This document shows positions 22,146-35,073 of a stretch of DNA of 64,000 nucleotides, piece after piece. The DNA comes from Cunninghamia lanceolata (Eukaryota > Streptophyta > Pinopsida > Cupressales > Cupressaceae). Location: positions 13,393,501 to 13,457,500 of the forward strand of contig BSBN01000254.1 of assembly GCA_027924645.1 (NCBI GenBank), given 5' to 3'. The number at the start of each line of letters is the position of its first letter. Positions within the stretch are counted from its first letter, which is position 1. A program made the translations under genes and the position numbers. The notes under the pieces were generated by a model. It saw only the letters and a list, made by a program, of their open reading frames with translations, ran no database searches and was not told the origin of the DNA.

Positions 22146-22280
22146 TGTTAGCATAGACATTACATTGTCAGTTATCATTGTTACTATGCAGGGCTGTTCT
22201 CAACTGTCGGTTCTCAACTGCTTGTTCTCAAACTACTTTTCTCCTTGTATGAAATATTCTACAACTCTCTCTATCTCTCA
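22146..22280 (+). repeat. 3' LTR of the TRIM-like element
   Basis: 135 bp, TGTTAGCATAG...TATCTCTCA. It has an extra TTCTCAACTG-type repeat relative to the 5' copy. Confidence 0.85.
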
Positions 22281-23760
22281 AGGAGGAACAAAATGGTGGA
22301 AATGATCAAATGTGGGATATTAGAGAAATTGAGATAAGATTTGAACCTACTCAATTTAAATGTGAAATGAAGATTGACATTGATACTATTGCATGTATAT
22401 TAAATGTAGAAAATTTAGATTCTTCAATGAAATTGTTGGAAGTATATTTTAGTGTCATAATCTAAGTGAAGCACATAAACTTTCATTTTATGGTACAAAA
22501 CGAGTTGTAATGCTCTTGAATGGTAAGGGACTTATTACCTTCATTTGAGAAAAAGAAGAAACCAAAAACCTATAGCTAGCTAGATCCTACAAGTCATCTT
22601 GGGAAGAACTTCTATCCAATCAAGTATGAGACCAATCAAAAGATAAAGTGGCTCTAGTTTAGGTAAGAAACCAAACAAACTATATAAGATTACTCCACTA
22701 AGTTTCAAAGTAAATCCATGATGTTGTGCATGGACCTATAATAAGGAGATATTCTCACCAAATAGATAAGTGGATTGCATACCAACATATGATAGAAGGT
22801 CGTCATAGCTAATCTAGCTAGATATGATGAGAGTTATGTTTTTACACACTATATTGATGAAGAAAAAGGAAAAGGTAGAGGAGAGTTTTCTAAGAAAGAA
22901 CAACAATAAGATAAGAAACAACCCAAAGAAAAGAAGGGTAAGACATATAAAAACTAGAAATAAGGAAAGATCAATGCTATTTCCTATAAAGTAAAGGTTT
23001 CAAAGAATTATTGTTCACATTGAAAACTTTATGGTCACATGGATAATAAGTGTTGGAAGTTGTACTCCAAGTTGCACCCCAGAAATAAGTTTAAGGGGGA
23101 CTCAAAGAAGTCCTTGGATCTCATATGTGAAGAAGTGGAAATAGAGGACAACTCATATAGATCAAAAATTGTGTTTCATAGCCACAAGAACTATCATGAG
23201 TGAGAAAGAACAAGAACCACTAAACCAACTATTCATTCTTAAACTCCAAGTGATGAAAATGAGAAAATGAGAACTTTTACATCCCAAATCTTAATGGCAT
23301 TTACTTTTAGTTGATATAGTTAATAAGATTGGTTTTAAAATATAAGATCCACATCCTTATCCATTAGGTTGGGGTAGGAATGGTGTAGAGATTCATATTA
23401 ATAAATCTTGTAAATTTTAGTTTTTCTATAAATGCACAATATATAGATGCAATAGAAGTAAATGTGATTTCTCTATATAAATTTGATATTTTGCGAGGGA
23501 ATCAATATTTATGTGTTAGATGCAATATTTGTGATAATAAAAAACAAGTATTGATGTGTGAAGGATGGAATGAAATATGTTGTTAAGGGATACTTATGTT
23601 AGAAATTGCATACCCTCTACAACTTCCACACTATAAGTTGCTTCATTTTAGTGTTCATTATTGTAGCATTTTTAGGTTGCACTTAACTAATGACATTAGC
23701 CTTACAGTTGAACCAAAGGAGACAAATTGTGTAAAATGTAATCATTATGTCAAATCTTGA
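22281..23760 (+). pseudogene. Decayed Ty3/gypsy gag and protease region
   Basis: Many stops and frameshifts, but landmarks remain. A gag-like Gln/Trp segment lies near 22730-22830, a Lys-rich linker near 22860-22960, and a zinc-knuckle remnant at about 23010-23060 whose frame reads C-S-H-(stop)-K-L-Y-G-H-x4-C (the second Cys codon has become TGA), followed by W-K-L-Y-x-K-L-H-P. A protease-like segment lies around 23345-23560, with HPYPLGWGR and a downstream L-R-G-x-x-Y-L-C match to plant gypsy aspartic proteases. The catalytic D-S/T-G itself is not preserved. Strand and family are supported; function is lost. Confidence 0.5.
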
Positions 23761-24496
23761 GTTATTTTAAACACCTTTCTTTGTTTTATCAAATTTTAGA
23801 CATATTCATGAAAACCTAGCTCCAAGACATTAGTACCCACACACTAATATCCTTGTGATTGTGCCCACACTCATAGAATAGAAATAAAAAAGAATTAGAA
23901 AATAGTGAAGATAGAATATTTTGACAAATCCAAAGCTAATTTTTTAGACATGAATTGATACCATGACTCCCCAATGCAATTTATCATTGGTTATCATGTT
24001 AAAATCAAGCCTCCTTCAATCCATTCCCTCCACTTTTTAAGAAATATTGGCTATAAAACAAAAATACTCAATCTACGTGCTATTGAAGTCATTTGTAGTG
24101 AGAATAAATATTCTAGTTTGTCTCACATCAATTGCCAAATGCCCAATATTTGGATATCTTCAAGCTCCACAATTAATAAAAATGCCCCAATCAACCTTTT
24201 AGATCAAAAGGTATGGCCTACAAAAGTTGGGCCTCATATCCTATTTTACATAGTCCTTTGTATTTTGTACAAATACAAAATACAAATCACAATAATTATA
24301 AGAATTTGATAGACTAGAGGAAAATGTTTTCTTTGAATTCCTACATGGTTGTGATTTTCATATAGGTGTCACATCTAGGAATTGAATTTATATAGAAATT
24401 CCCTCTTATCTTATTGTTTCAACTTAAATTTATCTTGTAGAACCTAAGGGATAATTTTTAACCCCCAAAGGGATAATAAATACTTTTTTTAAAAAT
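23761..24496. other. Degenerate repeat DNA left of copia element A
   Basis: A 111-codon frame at 23974-24309 shows no family resemblance and is probably chance. The rest is AT-rich. It may be more of the gypsy relic. The segment ends with AGAAG (24497-24501), the target copy of element A. Confidence 0.35.
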
Positions 24497-24501
24497 AGAA
24501 G

Positions 24502-24893
24502 TGTTGAAAGTATGTGTAATTAGTGTTTTCATTAATGTCAGCAAGCTTGTGTTGCCATTGGTATCAACTGTGTCAATTGTGTGAGTAAGAAATAAGTGCA
24601 AGAGTATGAGTAGTGTGTGTTGAGTGGATACTATCCCTGATGTTGATGTTTTTGCATTGGCATGAGCTATTTGGTTGAGTTTCTTTGTTGAAGATGATTT
24701 GGCTGCTTTGAAGAGGTGTTGAAGATGTCAAGAATATGCTTCTATTGGCTAGGTTCCAAGTGTTTTTGAGAAAATTTGATTAATCAAGGAAACAGCATGT
24801 TGAAGTGGTATTTTTGTGTATAGAGTAGTGTTCTAGTTTTGCTCCGCATTTCCTCTATGTGAATGGTGTGTCTTTATGGTTTAGATAGGTTGT
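24502..24893 (+). repeat. Copia A 5' LTR, piece 1
   Basis: Starts TGTTGAAAGTATG and matches 56540-56930 of the 3' LTR. It ends at GTTGT (24889-24893), where B begins. Confidence 0.85.
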
Positions 24894-26020
24894 TGTTGTC
24901 AATCAAGTATGCACCCTACTAAGCTCACAAAAACTTAGCTACTTGTTGAAACATGGAAACCCTCCCAAATTGTGGGTGATCTATTTCGAGAGGGAATCTC
25001 TACAGTGATTTGGTTCTCCTTATTATTTTCCTAATCTAATTGACTTGCAAGGGAAAAGGGATAGGAGGATATGCTGAAAATAAATGAATTCTAGTCTAAC
25101 CTTTAAGATTGAACCTCCTAACAGATCTTACAAATAGATTATTGAACTTTGTCCTTCACAACACTCTTATCATTTAACTCAAATATTTCACATGAAGGTC
25201 TGGTAGAGACAACATGCAACCTGAACTAAATAAAGACTCTACAAAAATATCACAAAATAAGACAAAACAAAGGATAAATATTCATCACAATGCAATATTA
25301 GACTAACTTGCAAATGATTGGACAAAATGTGAAGGAAAGTTGCTGCTCAATAACTGAAGGAATAATGAGTACAATGAAAGATGAATACAACACTCTCAGT
25401 GTGAGAGGAAGACTTTGGTACCTATGCACTCTGATCTCTAGACTCTATCTCCACAAAACTCTAACTAGAATTGGAACTGGAACTGGAACCCCTCAAAAAG
25501 AAGTGAATCTCTGCCATATATAATTTGAAATCAATCTCTCCCTAAAAGCTGAAAAAAAGCTCCTAAAAACAGATCCAGAAATCCATTTTTGGAATCCATC
25601 AAATAGATGAAAATAATTACCTGATACTACCACCAATCTACCTCCAATTTGAAGAATAAAGCTGCCAGAACATCTATCAAGTGGCCCCCACCAAATCTTC
25701 TTCAATTTGGATTTATTTAGATGAATAAAAGCTCCTATTTTGTACATATCTATCCAATCCGCCCAGAGAAAGCAAATCTAAAAAAAAAGAAGATCTTAGA
25801 TGGATTCAAATTGTTTAATTACATAAAACAAATTTTATTTTAAAGTAATTTATAAATTATTGATTTAAAATAAAGCTTTACATTAGATTGCAATTTTATA
25901 CCCCTGATTTGATTCGACTTTTGTAAAAATAAATTCACATTGCTTTTAATTCTGCTAAGTCTTCACAATACATATCCATTGATTTTTCTTATAAAAAATC
26001 ATAAAAATATCGGAGGCATG
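24894..26020. other. B, unique left flank
   Basis: AT-rich; short open frames on both strands (25308-25523 plus, 25493-25747 minus) have no recognisable family. Nothing else seen. Confidence 0.35.
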
Positions 26021-29000
26021 ATATAGTCTTTGCAAAAATAAAGCCTATGGAGCTTATATTCTATCTATCTCTGCAAAAATCTCTTAAAGCATGTGACATG
26101 TCTCTGCATCACATAAGCATATGGATTTCTCTTCATATTTCAAAAAGGTTTACATATTATTCCAAGGCAGGGATTCCACCTATATATCAAAGGGGCTAAG
26201 GTATATATCATGTCATCATGGTGATCAAACATGTTTGAAGCATCAAATATTAGAGGGAGCTAATGAGGCTCAACCTCTCTTTATGTTATAGAACCTAGGA
26301 CTATAAACTCTTAACACCATGAAGGCATTAACTTGTGCCTCAAAAAATAAAAATGAATGTGATAAAATGTACCAATTAGTCAAATTAGGGTAATGAAAAC
26401 CTAAAGCACAAAACTCTTGTTCCCTAGCTTTACGACCCATTTCTTATTTGCATCTCTTTGAGAAAGCTTCTGGCACTACCACCATGGATGAAGGTTTACC
26501 CTTGCAATTTCTTCACTGTCTGCAAGCACATCTGCGAAAAAAACCCTATGAATCCTTTGCAAGAAATGAAAGATGACACCTTTGGCACAAAACTAAAACC
26601 TCATTTGCATTTTTTTGTGGTAGTTTTGTGACTCTGGCTGCGGCTTATCTATGATTCTAATGCATCTTTTACTGTGTATTCTCTTTATTGTTTGGCAATC
26701 TCTGAGTTGGGGCCTCCATTATCAACTACCTTAAGCTTATTCAAATGAAAGGATGGCCAAACCCGTGGCCAAAATGTGTCTTTTTCTGAAGAACAAAGTT
26801 ATGAGGTAAGCTTCATTCGAACTGTTTCACTTCTTTATTTTCTTAGTTTAAATTATATTAAACGCTTAATAACAAAATGCTCATTTCCTGTTCACAATTC
26901 TTGTAAAAGAAAACCTTTTTTTGAGCCCATGACCATTAACACAGTTTTACCCTCTTGTGACTCTATCAAAATCAAAAACTTTGGCTTTGTATAAGGCCAC
27001 CACGAATGATCTTAATTTAGCTATGAAAGTATCATTTCTTGTAGATATTAAAGGCCTCCAGGCCACGACCATGCTTACACAAGCATTCTTCTCTGAGGGC
27101 CAATAGAAGGCAGATATCATTCTACACACTAAACCCACTATGATATTCATTAGAGGAAAACTACTATATTCTGCCATTTTAATTCTAAACCTCCAACTGG
27201 CTATGAAAACAAAAACCTATTGTGTTGTAGGTCGTAGCCTCTATGGCATTTTGGGTCTCTGATAATATATTTCTAAGTTTATAAAAATCAACTCATACAT
27301 AGGAATATGAGTCATACCCTTAGGGTTTCAACCAAACCCTAGCTTCTGTAGCTGATTATGAAATGATTATTTCAATGAAAGCTTCTTTTGACAGTTTATA
27401 ATATGAAACTGTAACATACCTCATGTATAAATAAAAAACATATACACCTTGCTGCACTTGTTGCATCCTCTTATCTTGTTGATCCACTGTATACAACACA
27501 TTAGGATGTTTTAAACTTGATCAAGGTGTCATTTTGATCTATTCATTTGGTATACATTTGGCTCAGCCCATGATGGATATGTGTTATAGCTTCTTATTTC
27601 ATATTGCATTCATGTTTCTTGAATGAAATACCTTTGCTTAATCATGATAACACTTGAGTAGTGCATATTCACAAAAGACATGAACACTTACCTTTCTATA
27701 GTCCACTTGTATCTTAATCACACATGGTAAGCACTTGATGAGCTACCTCCTATAGCTGTAGCATGGCATTTATAACTACTCCTAACTTGCTAGCTAACCT
27801 TTACCAGATGAAACACTCATGTTATACATTATGGTATGCACTTGAAAGATTTTCCATATTGATGTTGCGTCTTCAATGCTGTCTTTTCAATGGGAACACT
27901 TCTTGAATGATATGTTGGATAAAATCTGCCATGTTGTAATGAATAATACACTTTCCATCAACACAAAGGTGTGGTTTCATACTTGTAAACACTTTCAAAT
28001 GATGAAACCATATAATAATCTATAATTGGATATATGTCCTGATCTGAAAGGCCATCAAATTTCTAATTCTGAATCATCTTGGATGCATGAAAACAAGAAA
28101 ATATCTACAAATTTTGTTATTATGCTTATACTGGAACAAAACCCAATTGGATTTTAGCATGATGCAAGGTTCATTTGTATTTCCTATAGTAGTATGTGGT
28201 ATTTATTCAACTATCACTTTCAGATTGTTTACCACATCCAATGACATGTTCAACATGTACTACCTCTCCACATCTTCTACATATGAACATCATCTGCATA
28301 AAGTCCATTTATTGATGTTTGTATAGCATGTATGGTTACTGAAGCATGGCATATACATATCTATGAAGTTTGCTGTAACTTATACCATATTAAATGATGG
28401 TATTCCTTTTGATTCATTTATGGCTGATCATATATCTTGACTATACATGACATATGAAGTCTCTAAATCTTGCCTTGTTTACTCCATTCAATAGGACTAC
28501 CACTTGTCATTATTACTGTCATGAATTTCTTCACTAAAGATATGGTTGTTTCGGTGTTACTATAGATCATAAAAATGGAGTTTGTTGTTCCAAATACACT
28601 CAGAAATGGGAAGATGCATGTTCCTATAGTTGATCATGATAATGTTCATATTTCCATTAGCTATTAGATTTTTTGACTATTCTAAATATGTTCTTTAGAT
28701 CCATCTCTTCTTTACTGCTCTAGAACCCTTATATATTGTGATATCAACACACATGATATGCCTTTTTGTACTTCCTGTACACATGATCTACTTTGATGAC
28801 AAGCTTGGCCACTTTCTATAACTTTGAGTGATCTCCTATGGCTTCTTTTACCTAAGTGTAGTGGTTGTTCCATCATGCATATATCTAATATTTACTTATG
28901 ATGCATATGGCACTTTTGATTGATGATCATCAAGGCAGATTTGTTTATATCTTCATGCAATTCTACTATCATCTCACTCATGCCTTTCTGCTACTTCCTT

Positions 29001-29729
29001 ATACTCATGGCTACTCTAGTATCAAGATCATATTTCCTTTTATATCTCTATCTAAAAGCCATGTTGTATCATTTGGCAGTCTTGAAAATGAGCTCAATGT
29101 CCATTGATGGCTCTTACTTCAAGTCACCATGAACTGATAGTCACCTGTGGGCATTGAGGTTGAGCTCATACATTGAGTTGATATAACATTCCTTTAGTTG
29201 AAATACCTTATCTACACAATAAGAACATGTATGCCTATTTCATCCCTTTTGAGACTTGGGGCAGCATGCTAGGCTCAACCCTTGTGGGAGCTTGTTTTAC
29301 ACCACATGCTGACTTGTCTTCTAAACAACAATATACTTTCACCTATACCTCCACATGAAACAAACAGATTAGATAAAAATAATGGAGTAAAATGATTATT
29401 TCTTTTCCAGTTCCTCTTGCATACGAATGATATTTATTTGATTAGTGCATAATAGGCAAAGTGTTAGGCATCTTCTGATAGGAAATAGAGATCTCATAAC
29501 CAAAGCTCTAACAGGACTTTCCCACATTTTTGCTAACTCTCATCATAGATAATGAGAAGGAACAGGATGGCAACCTCAGAGATTAAAGACCTCATAAGGC
29601 AATGATGGCTATGACCTTCAGTCCTATCTTTAGATACATAGCATTTTATTTATAGTTGCATTTGTTTAGCTATACTTATGGCTTGTGTGGAACATTTGAT
29701 ATGTCATTATTTCTTTCAATGCAATGCTT
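26021..29729. repeat. 3.7-kb direct tandem repeat, copy 1
   Basis: Begins ATATAGTCTTTGC and is followed without a gap by copy 2. The order of shared landmarks is the same throughout, for example GGCCAATAGAAGG, CCAAACCCTAGCT and the 79-codon frames at 28087 and 31802. No coding family is recognised. The two matched frames are about as similar as the DNA around them, so selection is not evident. Confidence 0.8.
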
Positions 29730-32700
29730 ATATAGTCTTTGCAAAAATAAATCCTATGGAGCTTATATTCTGTCTATATTTGCAAAAATCTCTTAAGGCA
29801 TGTGACCTATCTCTGCATCACATAAGCATATAGATTTGTCTTCATATTTCAAAAAGGTTTGCATATTATTCCAAGGCAGGAACTCCACCTATATCTCTAA
29901 GGGGCTAAGGTATATATCATGTCATAATGGTGATCAAACATGTTTTAAGCATCAAATATTAGAGGGAGCTAATAAGGCTCAACCTCTCCTTATGTTATAG
30001 AACCTAGGCATCATACTATAAACTCTTAACACCATGAAGGCATTAATTTGTGCCTCAAAAAATAAAAATGAATGTGATAAAATGTACCAATTAGTTGAAT
30101 TAGGGTAATGAAACCCTAAAGCACAAAAATCTTTTGCCTTAGCTTTACAACCCATTTCTCACTTGCATCTCTTTGAGAAAGCTTCTAGCACTGCCACCAT
30201 GGATGAAGGTTCACCCGGCCTGCAATTTCTTCATTGTTTGCGAGCACATCTGTGACAAAAACCTTATGAATCTTTTACATGAAATGAAAGGTAACACCTT
30301 TGGCACAAAATTGAAACCTCATTTGCATTTTTCTATGGTAGTTTTGTGACTCTAGCCATGGCTTGTCTATGATTCTAATGCATCTTTTAGTGTGTATTCT
30401 CTTTATTGTTTGGCAATCTCTGAGTTGGGGTCGCCATTATCAACTACCTTGAGCTTATTCAAATGAAAGGATGGCCAAACCCATGGCCAAAATGTGTCTT
30501 TTTCTTAGGAACAAAGCTATGAGGCAAGCTTCATTCAAACTGTTTCACTTCTTTATTTTCTTAGTTTAAATCATATGAAACCCTCAATAACAAAATGCTC
30601 TTTTCCTGTTCACAACTATTGTAAACAAAACTATTTATTTAGCCTACGGCCATTAACACAGTTTTACCCTTTTATGACTGTCAAAATTGAAAACTTTGGC
30701 TTTGTATAAGGCCGCCATGGATGATCTTAATTCAGCTATGAAAGGATTATTTCATGTAGAGATTAAATGTCTCAATGCCACGGCCATGCTTACACATACA
30801 TTCTTCTCTAAGGGCCAATAGAAGGAAGATATCATTCTACGCACTAAACCCACTATGATATTCATTAGAGCAAAACTAGTATATTCTGCCATTTTACTTC
30901 AAAACCTCCAAATGGTTATGAAAACAAAAACCTACTGTGTTGTAGGTCACGACCTATATGGCATTGTGGGTCTCCCGTAATATATTTCTGAGTTTATAAA
31001 AATCAACTCATACACAGGAATATGAGTCATACCCTTAGGGTTTCAACCAAACCCTAGCTCCTGTAGTTGAGTATGAAATGATTACTTCAATGAAATCTTC
31101 TTTTGACAGTTTATAATATGAAACTGTAACATACCTCATGTATAAATGAAAAACATATACACCTTGTTGCACCTTGTGCATCCTCTTATCTTGTTGATCC
31201 ATTGTATACAACACATTAGCATGTTTTAAACTTGATGAAGGTGTCATTTTTATCTATTCATCTGGTACACATTTGGCTCAGCCCATGATGGATATGTGTT
31301 ATAGCTTCTTATTTCATATTGTATTCATGTTGCTTGAATGAAATACCTTTGCTTAATCATGATAACACTTGTGCAGTGCATATTCACAGAAGACATGAAC
31401 AATTACCTTTCTATAGTGCACTTTTATCTTAATCACACATGGTAAGCACTTGATGAGCAACCTCTTGTAGCTATAGCATGGCATTTATAACTACTGCTAA
31501 CTTGGTGGTAGACCTTTACCAAATGAAACAATCATGTTATACATTATGATATACACTTGAAAGATTTTCCATATTGATGTCATGTCTTCAATGTTGTCTT
31601 TTCAATGGGAATCCTCCTTGAATGATATGTTGGATAAAATCTGTCATGTTCTATTGAATAATGCACTTTCCATCAGCACAAAGGTGTTGTCTTGTACTTG
31701 TAAATACTTTCAAATGATGAAATTGTATAATGATCTATAATTGGATATATGTCCTCATTTGAAAGGCTATCAAATTTCTTATTCTGAATCATCTTAAATG
31801 CATGAAAACAAGAAACTATCTGCAACTTTTGTTATTATGCTTATATTGGAACAAAACCCAATTGGATTTCAGCATGATGCAAGCTTCATTTGTATTTCTT
31901 GTAGCAGTATGTGGTATTTATTCAACTATCACTTTCAGATTGTTTACCACATCAAATGACATGTTCAACATGTACTGCCTCTCCACATCTTCTACATATG
32001 AACATCATCTACATAAAGTCCACTTATTGATCTTTATATAGCATGTATGGTTATTATAGCATGGCATATACAGATCTATGAAGTTCACTGTACCTTATGC
32101 CATATTAAATGATGGTATTCCTTTTGATTCATTTGTGGCTGATCATACATGTTGACTATACATGACATATGAAGTTTCTGAATCTTGCCTTGTTTACTCA
32201 ATTCAATAGGACTACCACTTGTCATTATTTATTGTCTTGACTATCTTCAATAAAGATATGGTTGTTCTAGCATTACTATACATCATAAAAATGGAGTTTT
32301 CTATTCCAAATACACTCAGAAATGGGATGATACATGTTGTTCCTGTAGTTGATCATAATAATGTTCATATTGCCATTCTCTATTAGATTTGTGATGACTG
32401 TTTTGAATATGTTCTTTAGATCCATCTCTTCTTTGCTACTCCAGAACCCTTATATACTGCGATATCAACACACATGATATGCTTTTTTGTACTTCATGTA
32501 CACATGATCTACTTTGATGACAAGCTTGGCTACTCTGTATCACTTTGAATGATCTCCTATGGCTTGTTTTACCTAAGTGTAGTGGTTGTTCCATCATGCA
32601 TATATCTAATATTTACTTCTGATACATGTGGCACCTTTACTTAATGATCATCAAGGTAGATTTGTTTATCTCTTCATACAATTCTACGATTAGCTCAGTC

Positions 32701-33439
32701 ATGCCTTTTTGCTACTTCCTTATACTCATGTTTGCTCCAGTATCAAGATCATATTTCCTTTTATATCTCTATCTGAAAGGCATGTTGTATCAGTTGGCAG
32801 TCTTGAAAATGAGCTCAATGTCCATTGATGGCTCTTACTTTGAGTCACCCCAAACTAATAGTCACCTGTGGGCATTGAGCTTGAGCTCATACACTGAGTT
32901 GATATAACATTCCTTTAGTTGAAATACCATATCTGCACAATAAGAACATGTATGCCTATTTCATCCCTTTTGAGACTTGGGGCTGCATGCTAGGCTCAAC
33001 CCTTGTGGCAGCCCGTTTTACACCACATGCTGACTTATCTTCTAAACAGCAATATACTTTCACCTATACCTGCACATGAAACAAATAGATTAGATAAAAA
33101 CAATGAAGTACAATGATTGTTTCTTTTCTAGTTCCTCTTGCATGTGAATGATATTTATTTGATCAGGGCATTATTGGCAAAGTGTTAGGCGTCTTTTGAT
33201 AGGACAAAGAGATTTCATAACCAAAGCTCTAACAGGACTTTCCCACATTTTTACAGACTCTCATTGGAGATCAAGAGTAGGAATAAGATGGAAACCTCAG
33301 AGATTGAAGACCACATAAGGCAATGATGGCTATGACCTTCTCTCATGTCTTTAGATGCATAGCATTTTCTTTTGTTCAACTATACCCACAGCTTGTGTGG
33401 GACATTTGATATGTCATTATTTCTTTCAATTCAATGCTT
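29730..33439. repeat. 3.7-kb direct tandem repeat, copy 2
   Basis: Second copy, about 3,710 bp against 3,709 for copy 1, with scattered substitutions and small indels (roughly 5-10% by eye). Its end (CAATGCTTA) matches the end of copy 1 and then diverges into unique DNA. Confidence 0.8.
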
Positions 33440-33726
33440 ATTCTTTTATGTATTTCAACTTTGCAAATGAATAAACATTGTGGTGAATGAAATTCTTATC
33501 TCTCTTGAATATTCTACAATGTAATGAATGATCTGAAATCTTTTCTTCTCTTGAACAACTGAACTGCAAACCTCATGCATCTCTAGTACTATCACTACTA
33601 AACTCCTCATAAAATCACTACATGTAAAGGCTTAAGCAAGGCACAAATCAATTGAAATTTTTTACTTTAAAATAAACAATATACCAGCTCTACCAATTTT
33701 TGAGTTGTGGTGAAAAAATGGTAACA
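33440..33726. other. B, unique right flank
   Basis: AT-rich, ending GGTAACA. Nothing recognisable. Confidence 0.35.
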
Positions 33727-33731
33727 ATTGT

Positions 33732-33919
33732 TCAGGGATGATCAAAGATGTTATATTCCAAGCTTTGTGCTCTGGTTAGCTATGCAGAGGAAGTTGTGTT
33801 CACTAGTGTGTGGACTGTGTTTCTAATAGTTACAGAGGTATCTGGGAGAAATGTCTTTGCTCTGTATTCCTCCACAAAGAGGTTTTAGGTCTTGATGTTT
33901 TGGAATTGTGCTTATAAGG
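33732..33919 (+). repeat. Copia A 5' LTR, piece 2
   Basis: Matches 56938-57118 of the 3' LTR (TTTGTGCT...TATGCAGAG..., CACAAAGAGGTTTTAGGTC). It lies between B and C and ends TAAGG (33915-33919), the target copy of C. Confidence 0.85.
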
Positions 33920-35008
33920 TGTTGGCAAGAGACACTATATGGATTCATGATTGTTGTCATTGATGGAAACAAAGTTCATCCCACACATCCGCAGGACATG
34001 GTGTGTCTCTACCGGAAGTCAGAGTGAAGATTGTTGTGGTCCGGTAAACAAGAACAGAGCATGTGGCGAGGTCCAACAGACAGGTCCGGATGTCTCAGAG
34101 GAAGTATCTTGGTGAAGTGCAGATTTGGGGAAGTTAAGAGACTACCTTGAGTGATAGATTCCAAGGATTTAGCCTCTGGTGATAGATGAGGTAAAAGATA
34201 TGAATACTTGAGTACCGGGTTCCTGAGTGATAGTGTGAACAAAGGAAGAACTGACTGATAGAACATCAGACTATTTTCTAGATGTGTTACTGATGATGAT
34301 AAAGGTTCTTAAGGCATAAGTTATGTTTGGCCGACATGATTGATGACTTCTACAAGTATATGCTTGATCTGCATTACTTGGTGTGCAAGGATTCAGCCGA
34401 CAGATCAGAGTTTGTGAAAAGATTGACTATTCCAGGTGCCGACTTGAAAGGTGATGAAATCACTTGTACGAATATATATGCATGATGGATTTAGTTGTGA
34501 AGGGAGTTGTGCATGTCAATAATGTGTGAATAAAAGTAGAAGAGCAGAGCAGAAGCAGTAAGGAAGATCTGGTATGTGAAAGGAAAGAAGCATTAAAGAA
34601 GAGGAAAGATGAAGTGCAGCAGATCAGTGTATTAAGCCTAACCAGAACTGAACTCCAGCATTTGTAGATGCTCCCAATCAGTTCAAGTATTGTATAACAC
34701 TCTTTTTGTAGACAGTGAGTCTCTTATAGGTAGTGTGCCTCTTGTGAGCAGTGTGCTCGGGTAGTGAGCCCTAATTGGCAAGTGCCATTTTTTTTCCCTA
34801 TTCTTCTAACAGAGAATAATCTTTGGGTTAGTCACCCCGTGGTTTTCTCCCTTAACAGGGTTTCCATGTCAAAAATATTGTGTCATATGTATCTCCATTT
34901 CATGGTTATGTTTGCTTGCTTGAATTAATGCTACATTGATTAATAAGAAAGTTTAGAAAGAAGAAATAATTAGGATAACTGAGTCACCCCCCCTCTCAGT
35001 TATCAACA
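33920..35008 (+). repeat. Element C 5' LTR
   Basis: 1,089 bp, TGTTGGCAAGAG...TTATCAACA. Contains a run of AGTGWGCC-type words (about 34715-34790) and a C-rich CCCCCCCTCTCAG just before the end, features shared with the copia A LTR. Confidence 0.93.
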
Positions 35009-35073
35009 ATTGGTATCAGAGCTAAGTTCCTACTAACACAGTCTAACAGCTCAAGGGAGATCTGGGAATCCAA

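Larger units (their letters stand above)
20086..22280 (+). mobile_element. Miniature LTR retrotransposon (TRIM-like)
   Basis: 2.2 kb with short LTRs (148 and 135 bp) and a perfect target duplication AGGAG (20081-20085 and 22281-22285). A primer site TGGTATCAAAGC (20237-20248, initiator-Met type) follows the 5' LTR, and a purine tract ATAAGGGGGGAA (about 22134-22145) precedes the 3' LTR. The interior, about 1.9 kb, has no gag or pol and no long frame, so any movement would have used proteins of another element. Confidence 0.85.
24894..33726. mobile_element. Insertion B, unclassified, in the copia A 5' LTR
   Basis: Limits come from the interrupted LTR. The flanking copies GTTGT (24889-24893) and ATTGT (33727-33731) look like a 5-bp target duplication with one change, and the insert starts TG and ends CA. 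I find no LTR pair, terminal inverted repeat, gag or pol. Its body is a 3.7-kb tandem duplication (26021-29729, 29730-33439) with unique flanks. It could be a non-autonomous element or captured host DNA. Confidence 0.55.

Noticed and set aside
28087..28326. 79-codon frame with a similar partner at 31802-32041, possible conserved small protein
   Set aside because: Similarity is no higher than in the surrounding duplicated DNA and no start context or family supports translation.
26021..33439. The two 3.7-kb copies in B as a pair of LTRs
   Set aside because: They abut without an internal region, lack TG...CA ends, a primer site and a purine tract; tandem duplication fits better.
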